Source of the DNA: Thermoplasmata archaeon
GTDB taxonomy: Archaea; Thermoplasmatota; Thermoplasmata; UBA184
Length of the DNA stretch: 5,878 bases
Direction of reading: 5' to 3'
Assembly (NCBI GenBank): GCA_030043505.1
Contig: JASHXN010000056.1
Coordinates: 1 to 5,878, forward strand
Translations under genes and position numbers: made by a program
The notes under the pieces: model-generated
Seen by the model: the letters and a program-made list of their open reading frames with translations, nothing else
Told to the model about the DNA's origin: nothing
Databases searched by the model: none
Shown here: positions 1 through 5,402 of the stretch, one piece after another
How positions within the stretch are numbered: position 1 is the first letter of the stretch
How the letters are laid out: every line of letters begins with the position of its first letter

Positions 1-1128
1 CTTCCGCTCGCGGCACTCGAAGGCGAGCGCCTCCAGCCCTCCCAGGGTGTCGGCGAAGATCGCCACGCCGCTCTCCGCCAGCTCGGTGACCGGATGCGAC
101 GCCGCCGCCAGCTCCCCGCGGACGGTCTCCGTCTCCTCCGGACTCCGGACGACCTTGAGCAGGCCCCCCGGCATCGCCTCCTCGATCCCCGGGGCGGACA
201 GGTAGACCCCCGCGGCGGCGGCGACCTCCTCCAGCGCCTGCAGCTTGTGCGCCTTCGCGGCATGCCCCGGCTTCACCGGCGCCGGGCGGTAGAGGCCCCG
301 GACGCGGCTGGCGAACGGCTCGGTGCGGCCGGTGACGACGACCTCGTCGCCGACCTTCAGCCGCCCCCGGTACACGATTACGTTGCCGACGGGCCCGACC
401 CCCTTCTGGTCGCTCCGCTCGAGGATCGTCGCCTCGCCGCCCTCGCGGACCAGTTCCAGCTCGTGGGAGAGGAACCGCTGCGCGAGGCCCACGAGCAGCG
501 CGATCAGCTCGGGAACGCCGACGCCGGTCTTCGCCGACACGGGGACGATCCCGACGTTGTGGGTGAAGTCGCGCACCCGGTCGAACCGTTCCGCGCTGAA
601 GCCGAGCGTCCCGAGCTCCTCGGCGACCGCGTACAGTCGCCCGTCGACCAGCTTGCCGAAGTCGCCGCCGCTCCGGGCGATCTGCTCGAGCAGCGGGACG
701 GGCCCGCTGACCTTCCGCCACCCGGCCAGCAGGTCGATCTTTGTGAGCGCGACCGCGAACGGCGTCTTCTCCCGCCGCAGGATTTGGATCGACTCGCGGG
801 TCTGCGGCATCACGCCTTCGCGGGCGTCGATGACGAGCACCGCGAGGTCGGCGAGGGCGCCGCCGCGGCGGCGCATTGTCTCGAACGAACGGTGACCCGG
901 CGTGTCGACGAACAGCAGCCCCGGCACGACGAGCTGGGCGTCGTTCAGGACGCCCGCGGCGAGGCGCCGGACCGTCTCCCCGGGGACCTCGAGGGCGCCG
1001 ATGTGCTGGGTGATCCCGCCCGCCTCGCGCGCGGCGCGCACGCTGCCGGCGATGCGGTCGAGCAACGTCGTCTTCCCGTGGTCGACGTGCCCCAGCAGCG
1101 AGACGATCGGCTCGCGCAGCTCTGCCAC
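1..1128 (-). CDS. infB: Translation initiation factor aIF5B (archaeal IF2), N-terminal 376 residues; 3' end beyond left edge
   Basis: This is the ribosome-dependent GTPase that promotes subunit joining at the end of translation initiation. The visible G domain carries G1 GHVDHGKT (residues 13-20), a G2 Thr in GGIT (40), G3 DTPGH (75-79), G4 TKID (129-132) and G5 SAK (198-200). It is followed by the beta-barrel domain II (about 230-330, with GPVGNVIVYRGRLKVGDEV) and the start of domain III (AIFADTLGGLEAL, 357-368). Archaeal aIF5B is usually about 590-600 residues, so roughly the last third is missing at the window edge. The start is GTG at 1128: an in-frame TAA lies nine codons upstream, no other start codon lies between, and the resulting N-terminus (VAELREPIVSLLG) matches the short archaeal form. 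There is no clear Shine-Dalgarno sequence, only GGGGT ten bases upstream. No intein is seen in the visible part. G4 has Thr where Asn is usual. It follows the phosphodiesterase gene by 46 bases. Confidence 0.97.
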   Translation of the reverse strand, partial: MAELREPIVSLLGHVDHGKTTLLDRIAGSVRAAREAGGITQHIGALEVPGETVRRLAAGVLNDAQLVVPGLLFVDTPGHRSFETMRRRGGALADLAVLVIDAREGVMPQTRESIQILRREKTPFAVALTKIDLLAGWRKVSGPVPLLEQIARSGGDFGKLVDGRLYAVAEELGTLGFSAERFDRVRDFTHNVGIVPVSAKTGVGVPELIALLVGLAQRFLSHELELVREGGEATILERSDQKGVGPVGNVIVYRGRLKVGDEVVVTGRTEPFASRVRGLYRPAPVKPGHAAKAHKLQALEEVAAAAGVYLSAPGIEEAMPGGLLKVVRSPEETETVRGELAAASHPVTELAESGVAIFADTLGGLEALAFECRERK

Positions 1129-1174
1129 GGGCCGTACGACCCCGCAGCGCCCTTAGGCGTTGCGCGGCCGCCCT
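1129..1174 (-). other. Intergenic gap between phosphodiesterase stop and infB start
   Basis: These 46 bases hold an in-frame TAA that fixes the infB start and a GCGGCCGC palindrome (1164-1171). I see no AT-rich TATA-like box and no T-tract terminator, so infB is probably read through from upstream or uses a promoter inside the preceding gene. This is a judgement by eye. Confidence 0.5.
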
Positions 1175-2482
1175 CTACGGTTCGATCGGAGCGCCGAGTT
1201 CCGCGAGCGTCCCTGCGACGAGCGGTACGAGGAGCTCGGCCGGCTCAAGCCCGCCGTGCCCCCCGTGCAGGACGCGACGGCGGACGTACTTTCCGGGCAC
1301 GGTGTACGTGATCCCGCCCGGGCTCGGCACGAGGACGACCAGGTCGCCGACCCGCTCGGTCAGCTCGGGATGGTACGGAGGCGGTCCGAACAGCCCGCCT
1401 CGGATCGCCTCCTCCGCGGGAAGGATCCGGGTCCCCGGCAGGAGCCGGCGACGGAGCTCTTCGGCGAGGGCGTCGACCTCCCCGGTCCGGGCCCGGAACA
1501 GGCCGACGCGCCGGTCCCCGGTCGGAGGGCGGGCCAGATGCCGCATCACTTCCGGTACCTGGTCCACGGCGGTCTGTCGATCCGGGTCGAGCGGCACCAG
1601 GCCGTGGTCCGCGCTCACGAGGACCGTCGTTCGGGCGGCGAGCGCCGGACCGACGGAGCGCGCGACGAACGCGAGCAGCTCGCCCAGCCGTTCCAGTTCG
1701 AGGTCGACCGCCGGGGCGCTCGGCCCCTGGAGATGCTCGACCGTGTCCAGCTCGTCCCAGTACGCGAAGACGAGCGGAGGAGGAGGACTCCGGCGCAGGA
1801 GATGTACGAACCCGGCGGCGAAGTCGGCGTACCCCGCGTACGGGACGTATTCGGCGCCGTCGTACAGCAGACGGGTGAACCCGCTCCCCTCGAACCGGTC
1901 GCGGGAGAGGGCGACGGTCCCGGGAACGCGGCCGGCGTAGACCGGGGCGGCGCCGAGGACGACCGACGGGCTCCACGTCGGCCCGACGAGCGCCTCGTCC
2001 CCGGCGACGCCGAGCGGCGACTGTCGGAGCATGTCGACGACCGACCCGAACTGCGGGAGGAACTGGCGGTAGCCGACGAGTCCGTGCCGGGACGGCGACG
2101 ACGCGGTCGAGAGGCTCGCGAGGGCGACGGTCGTCGTCGTCGGGAAGACCGTCGTGATCGGCTCCGAACGTCCGAGCCATCGGCGGGCCCACCGGCCGTC
2201 CGGCCCGGTCGCGGCGGCGGCGAGACGGTCAAAGCCGAGGCCGTCCACGGTGAACAGGACGACCGGACCCTCGGCGCGACGGCCGGCGAACGGGTCGACG
2301 GCGGCCTCGAGCCCGGGTAGCGCCGTCGTCGACGGTTCGGCTCCGAGCGCCCGGACCGCGGAGGTCGCCACGTTCGGAAGCGAACGTCCGGCGTAGGCGG
2401 GCGCCGGCACCCCGAGCGACGGCACCGGGGCGAGCAGCCGGGCGCGCGTCGCCGCGAACCGCTCAAGCCCACGATCCGCCAT
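1175..2482 (-). CDS. Alkaline phosphatase superfamily protein, type I phosphodiesterase/nucleotide pyrophosphatase-like
   Basis: This is a 435-residue metal-dependent phosphodiesterase or phosphatase of the alkaline phosphatase superfamily (type I phosphodiesterase/nucleotide pyrophosphatase family). The two-metal site can be followed in order: VDGLGFDRL (metal Asp80), FPTTTT (113-118, nucleophile Thr by spacing 117) leading into a HGLVGY segment (133-138), YWDELDTVEH (Asp246 and His250), SADHG (Asp292, His293), and GHGGLEPAELLVPL near the C-terminus (His409). No signal peptide or membrane segment is evident, so a cytoplasmic enzyme is likely. The family hydrolyses nucleotide phosphodiesters, pyrophosphates or phosphonates, and the substrate cannot be read from sequence. 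The Asn that follows the nucleophile in classical nucleotide pyrophosphatases is Ala120 here, which argues against a textbook NPP. The ATG is preceded by GAGGTT overlapping the dinB stop region, so it is probably translated from the same message as dinB, nine bases away. Confidence 0.9.
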   Translation of the reverse strand: MADRGLERFAATRARLLAPVPSLGVPAPAYAGRSLPNVATSAVRALGAEPSTTALPGLEAAVDPFAGRRAEGPVVLFTVDGLGFDRLAAAATGPDGRWARRWLGRSEPITTVFPTTTTVALASLSTASSPSRHGLVGYRQFLPQFGSVVDMLRQSPLGVAGDEALVGPTWSPSVVLGAAPVYAGRVPGTVALSRDRFEGSGFTRLLYDGAEYVPYAGYADFAAGFVHLLRRSPPPPLVFAYWDELDTVEHLQGPSAPAVDLELERLGELLAFVARSVGPALAARTTVLVSADHGLVPLDPDRQTAVDQVPEVMRHLARPPTGDRRVGLFRARTGEVDALAEELRRRLLPGTRILPAEEAIRGGLFGPPPYHPELTERVGDLVVLVPSPGGITYTVPGKYVRRRVLHGGHGGLEPAELLVPLVAGTLAELGAPIEP

Positions 2483-2485
2483 CGG

Positions 2486-2491
2486 AACCTC
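2486..2491 (-). promoter_or_regulatory. Ribosome binding site of the phosphodiesterase gene
   Basis: GAGGTT sits three bases before the ATG at 2482 and directly follows the TGA of dinB (2494-2492). It is the best Shine-Dalgarno match in the window. Its position suggests that ribosomes finishing dinB restart on the phosphodiesterase gene. It supports the ATG at 2482 as the start. Confidence 0.65.
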
Positions 2492-3676
2492 TCAGCCGGC
2501 CCCCCGGGCACCGGGGGGCTTGAACTCGTCGAGCGACACCTGCCGCTGGCTCCGTTCGCTCAGCCGCTCGACCCGGACCGACACCGTGCGCACTCCCCGG
2601 CCCCGTCGAAGCCGGTCGTCGGCCCACAGCGACCGCGCTAGGCGTTCGGCCGCCTCGACCAGCGTCTCCGACCCTTCGCGGGCGGCCGGCAAGCTGCGAC
2701 CGCGTTGGGAGCGCTCGAAATCTCCCCAGCGCAGGGCAACCACGACCGCGCCGTACCGCAGCCCCTCGGACTCGAGCTCATGCGCCAGCTCCCCGGCGAG
2801 ATGCCGCACGACCTCGACGATCGGGTCCAACTGCTGAGCGTCTTCCGGCAGCGTGCGCTCCGCCGACCGGCTTCTCGGCCCGCCGCGCTCCTCCAGACTC
2901 TCGTGGAAGTTGCCTCGCGCCACATCGATCAGCTCCCGACCAAAGCCGCCGAGCGCCCGGACCAACTCCGCGGCGCGCTGGGCCGCGAGCTCCCCGATCG
3001 TCCGAATCCCGAGCTTCGCGAGCACCTCCTCGGTCCGAGGTCCGACGCCGGGGATCGCGCGCACCGGCAGCGGGGCGAGGAAGCCGACGACCTCCTCGGG
3101 TGGAACGAGGAGGACCCCCCCGGGCTTCGCGCGGTCGCTGGCGATCTTGCCGACGGTCCGGCTCGTGGCGACCCCGATCGAGGCGCTCAACCGCAGCCCC
3201 TCCCGGAGCTCCCGCTGCAGCCGCACCGCCAGCTCTCGCGCCGCCGCGCCGTCCGGCGTGTCGACCACGAGCAAACACTCGTCGATGCTGAACGGGATCA
3301 ACCGCAGGGCGTGCGGCCGAAGTCGTTCGCGGACCTCGTGGGCGAGCCTCTCGTACTTTTCGAAGTGCGGGGGTACCCAGACCGCCTCGGGGCACAGGCG
3401 AGCCGCCTGCGCGACCGGCATCGCGCTCTTCACGCCGAACGCGCGCGCCTCGTAGCTCGCGCTGAGGACGACGCCCCGGCTCGGACCCTCGGACGGCGGA
3501 GGACCCACGATCACGGGCCGGCCGACCAACTCCGGACGATCGCGCTGTTCGGCGGCGACGTAGTAAGCGTCGAGATCGACGTAAAGGATCCACGCGGGCG
3601 GGCGGGTCGGCTCGACCGGCGGGGCGCCCAGGACGGGGGAGGACGGGTCGGCCGGAGCCCAACGCGCGTGCGACAC
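2492..3676 (-). CDS. dinB: DNA polymerase IV (Y-family translesion polymerase)
   Basis: This 394-residue error-prone polymerase copies past damaged bases. In order it shows the palm motif YVDLDAYYVAAE (metal Asp34; aromatic pair Tyr38-Tyr39, the second in the steric-gate position), the finger motif SYEARAFGVKSAMP (74-87), the catalytic SIDE (130-133, Asp132/Glu133), KIASDRAKPGG (177-187), the helix-hairpin-helix thumb IPGVGPRTEEVLAKLG (208-223) and a little-finger domain (about 270-370). It ends in a PCNA-binding box, QVSLDEF (379-385). The residues after SIDE are Cys-Leu-Leu instead of the usual Ala-Tyr-Leu-Asp type. The start is GTG: the upstream gene's own stop is in frame 48 bases before it, and there is no ATG, GTG or TTG between it and the palm motif. 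This gives a 28-residue Pro/Ala-rich leader. No good Shine-Dalgarno sequence is seen. It lies between the KaiC-like pair and the phosphodiesterase, all on one strand. Confidence 0.97.
   Translation of the reverse strand: MSHARWAPADPSSPVLGAPPVEPTRPPAWILYVDLDAYYVAAEQRDRPELVGRPVIVGPPPSEGPSRGVVLSASYEARAFGVKSAMPVAQAARLCPEAVWVPPHFEKYERLAHEVRERLRPHALRLIPFSIDECLLVVDTPDGAAARELAVRLQRELREGLRLSASIGVATSRTVGKIASDRAKPGGVLLVPPEEVVGFLAPLPVRAIPGVGPRTEEVLAKLGIRTIGELAAQRAAELVRALGGFGRELIDVARGNFHESLEERGGPRSRSAERTLPEDAQQLDPIVEVVRHLAGELAHELESEGLRYGAVVVALRWGDFERSQRGRSLPAAREGSETLVEAAERLARSLWADDRLRRGRGVRTVSVRVERLSERSQRQVSLDEFKPPGARGAG
2499..2519 (-). repeat. Perfect 9-bp all-GC inverted repeat at the end of dinB
   Basis: The arms GCCCCCCGG and CCGGGGGGC are separated by three bases and lie inside the last codons of dinB, just before its stop and the ribosome binding site of the next gene. 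In the message this would form a very stable tri-loop hairpin. No T-tract follows, so an intrinsic terminator is unlikely. It could instead influence translational coupling or message stability. It also encodes the PPGARGA tail, and in this base composition chance is possible. Confidence 0.45.
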
Positions 3677-3724
3677 GGGCGCGGCGCTAGCGCCCCGGTC
3701 CCCAAAACGGGTCGCGGGGCGGCG
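3677..3724 (-). other. Intergenic gap between KaiC-like ATPase and dinB, with a 12-bp palindrome
   Basis: The 48-base gap contains the perfect palindrome GGCGCTAGCGCC at 3683-3694, seven bases upstream of the dinB GTG. Farther upstream lies a short CGTTTTGGGG stretch that does not resemble an archaeal TATA box. I cannot identify a promoter or terminator here. The palindrome could be an operator or a short stem that affects dinB translation. Confidence 0.4.
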
Positions 3725-4438
3725 TCAGCCGCCGAGGTCGACCGCCTTCGCATCGACCGACAGTCCGGTCGGCCCGATGGCGTACGGCTGGACGGTGCGA
3801 ACGTGCGGCGTCCGCCGCATCTTCAGCACGCGGAGGGCGAGCCCGACGCGGTGGCCGTCCCCGCCGGTGCGGTAGCCGAGCACCACGACCCCGTCGGCGA
3901 CGTACTCCGACAGCCCGTCCCGGCTCACCTCGGGGTGCAACGGGTCCGCCTCGGCGGTAAGGACCGTCGTCGCGCCGCTCGCCCGGCACGCCGCGGCGAG
4001 GGCGAACAGTGTCGCGCGACGGCCGGGCTCGTCGTCGGAGAGCATGTTGAGCAGCGAAACGGAGTCGACGGCGATCCGCTGGGCCCCGAGGTTCGCGAGC
4101 TCGTGCGCGAGCTCCCCCTGGATCCGGTGCAGGCTCTGCCGGGTCTCCTTCGGGTCGAGGCGGACGATCTTGAGCAGCCCCTTCTCGACGGCCGGATCGA
4201 CCGGCCAGCCGAACTGCCGGGCCGTATCGACCAGCTGCGGGACGTCCTCTTCCAGCGAGAGGAAGACCGCCTTCTCGCCGCGACGCGTGCCGTCGAGCAG
4301 GAACTGGAGCGCGAGGCACGTCTTGCCCGTCCCGGGGAGGCCGGTGACGAGCACCACATGGCCGCCGGGGAACCCGCCCCCGAGCATCTCGTCCAAACCG
4401 GCGACGCCGGTCGAAACCCGGTGCCCGTCGGACGGCAT
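3725..4438 (-). CDS. KaiC/RecA-superfamily ATPase, single domain, intact active site
   Basis: This 237-residue protein is a one-domain KaiC-type ATPase (RecA superfamily, often labelled RAD55-like in archaea). It shows STGVAGLDEMLGGGFPGGHVVLV (9-31), Walker A GLPGTGKT (33-40), the KaiC-type SLEED with two catalytic glutamates (63-64), Walker B RIAVDS (121-126), EYVADGVVVL (178-187) and the LRVLKMRRTPH segment (202-212) typical of the C-terminal strands. Classical KaiC has two such domains, and single-domain archaeal homologues are common and mostly of unknown function. The FGW segment and SLEE motif favour KaiC over the RadA/RadB branch. Its ATG lies one base after the TGA of the other RecA-fold gene, with a weak GGTG ribosome binding sequence inside that gene's end, so the two are translationally coupled and their products probably act together. 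dinB follows 48 bases later. No effector domain, helix-turn-helix or membrane segment is seen. Confidence 0.9.
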   Translation of the reverse strand: MPSDGHRVSTGVAGLDEMLGGGFPGGHVVLVTGLPGTGKTCLALQFLLDGTRRGEKAVFLSLEEDVPQLVDTARQFGWPVDPAVEKGLLKIVRLDPKETRQSLHRIQGELAHELANLGAQRIAVDSVSLLNMLSDDEPGRRATLFALAAACRASGATTVLTAEADPLHPEVSRDGLSEYVADGVVVLGYRTGGDGHRVGLALRVLKMRRTPHVRTVQPYAIGPTGLSVDAKAVDLGG

Positions 4439-4439
4439 C

Positions 4440-5354
4440 TCACACCCGCTCGTACTGCGTCGTGACGAGCCCGTTCACGGAGTTGACGCGGATGACGAAC
4501 CGGCCGTGGTACTCCGCCGGGAGGCGCGACAGCACCGGCATGAACTTCGGGATCAGCATCGAGCGCTGCCGGTGCGACGAGTTGGCGCTCGACGTCCAGC
4601 GGAACTGCAGCACCCCGTCGACCGAGTCGGCGACGGCGTGCTCGACGGCCGGCGCGGCGACCCCTTCGGAGAGGAGGAGGTACACGACCCCGCCCCACCC
4701 CTTCGCCCGGCGCCGGAGCCCCTTGAGCATCGTCAGGACGTCGTTCGCTTCGGTCCCCTGGCGGACGAGCAGGTCGGTGAGCGAGTCGACGACCACGAGT
4801 CGGTTCGGTCCGGAGGTGTCGAGCGCGTCCGCGAGGGCGCGGAGCGGCCCGTCGGCCGTCGCCCCGACCGGCTTCCCTTCGCCGAGGAGCGTCCCCGGCA
4901 GCGACGCCCAGCTGGACGGCACCACGCTGTCGCGGAAGTACGTCGGGGAGAGGTCGTAGAAGGCGAGGTGACGGACGAGCACGTCCGGGTACGTGCCCGT
5001 GAACGAGCTGCGCATCTCGTCCAGGACCTGTTCGCGGGAACGGCTGGTGCTGACGTAGGAGATCCCTTCGGGGTAGACGAACGGGCCCCGCGCACTCCCG
5101 AGGTAGAACCGGTGCAGGTCCGGGTCGTCGTAATGGAGCATCAGATGGACCGCGGAGGTGAGCGCGAACTCCTGGTGCCCCGCTCCCGCCTCTCCCAGGA
5201 GCAGAACGAGCGAACCGGCGGGGATCCCGCCGGTCAGATAGTCGAAGTCGGGGACCCCGGTCGGGACGCGCGGGGGAGCGCCGTCCAGGTTCGGTCGGCT
5301 CGGGGCGTAGCTGGCGAGCGGCGGATAGAACGGGCGGACCCCTTCGACTGCCAT
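4440..5354 (-). CDS. KaiC/RecA-superfamily protein with degenerate Walker A (HTR-like type, probable pseudo-ATPase)
   Basis: This 304-residue RecA-fold protein keeps the KaiC entry segment PTGVPDFDYLTGGIPAGSLVLLL (31-53) and a Walker B strand RLVVVDSLTDLL (185-196). Its P-loop reads GEAGAGHQ (54-61): the glycines remain, but the Lys is His60 and the Ser/Thr is Gln61. Where active KaiC proteins have the Glu-Glu motif it has SYVSTSRSREQ (99-109). A segment LSPTYFRDSVVPSSW (135-149) resembles, from memory, archaeal proteins annotated as HTR-like or RecA-superfamily ATPases in signal transduction, many of which also lack the P-loop Lys. It therefore probably does not hydrolyse ATP in the normal way and may bind nucleotide weakly or serve as a structural partner of the adjacent intact ATPase. 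A 30-residue N-terminal extension precedes the fold. The start is ATG at 5354 with no clear Shine-Dalgarno sequence. A TATA-like box lies about 40 bases upstream. Confidence 0.87.
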   Translation of the reverse strand: MAVEGVRPFYPPLASYAPSRPNLDGAPPRVPTGVPDFDYLTGGIPAGSLVLLLGEAGAGHQEFALTSAVHLMLHYDDPDLHRFYLGSARGPFVYPEGISYVSTSRSREQVLDEMRSSFTGTYPDVLVRHLAFYDLSPTYFRDSVVPSSWASLPGTLLGEGKPVGATADGPLRALADALDTSGPNRLVVVDSLTDLLVRQGTEANDVLTMLKGLRRRAKGWGGVVYLLLSEGVAAPAVEHAVADSVDGVLQFRWTSSANSSHRQRSMLIPKFMPVLSRLPAEYHGRFVIRVNSVNGLVTTQYERV

Positions 5355-5375
5355 CCCGGAAGCTTGGCCCCGCCT

Positions 5376-5389
5376 CGGACTCCGGACTC
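5376..5389. repeat. Tandem heptamer CGGACTC x2 near the putative transcription start
   Basis: Two adjacent copies of CGGACTC lie between the TATA-like box and the start codon of the HTR-like gene. A third copy, within CGGACTCCG, is at 5417-5423 on the other side of the box, inside the end of truD. The placement would suit a regulator binding site. However, a similar CGGACTCCGG occurs inside infB near position 140, so the word may simply be common in this genome. Confidence 0.3.
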
Positions 5390-5392
5390 GGG

Positions 5393-5401
5393 TATTAGTA
5401 A
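5393..5401 (-). promoter_or_regulatory. Putative archaeal TATA box for the KaiC-like gene pair
   Basis: On the minus strand TTACTAATA follows the truD stop after one base (C) and is one of the few AT-rich runs in the window. Archaeal transcription normally starts about 25 bases downstream of the box centre, which would put the start near 5371 and leave a leader of roughly 15-20 bases before the ATG at 5354. I see no clear purine-rich BRE upstream, since that stretch is the end of truD. It would drive the HTR-like gene, the ATPase gene and possibly dinB and beyond. Confidence 0.4.
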
Positions 5402-5402
5402 G

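Noticed and set aside
1..1128. An intein or frameshift in infB
   Set aside because: The G domain and domain II read through without interruption in one frame from the GTG to the window edge. Nothing inserted is seen near the P-loop, where inteins may occur.
2499..2519. The GC hairpin at the end of dinB as an intrinsic transcription terminator
   Set aside because: No run of T follows on the minus strand, and the next gene starts within 17 bases with a good ribosome binding site.
1245..3662. Additional minus-strand open frames within the phosphodiesterase and dinB genes (1245-2192, 1615-2511, 2638-2925, 2778-3662)
   Set aside because: They are frame-shifted shadows of genes whose correct frames carry complete catalytic motifs. 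Their translations are Arg/Ser/Pro-rich and unlike any family.
5214..5234. Perfect 9-bp inverted repeat (arms ACCGGCGGG and CCCGCCGGT, 3-base spacer) inside the HTR-like gene
   Set aside because: It falls exactly on the codons of the conserved TGGIPAG segment of the KaiC fold, so the symmetry is explained by coding for that motif in GC-rich codons.
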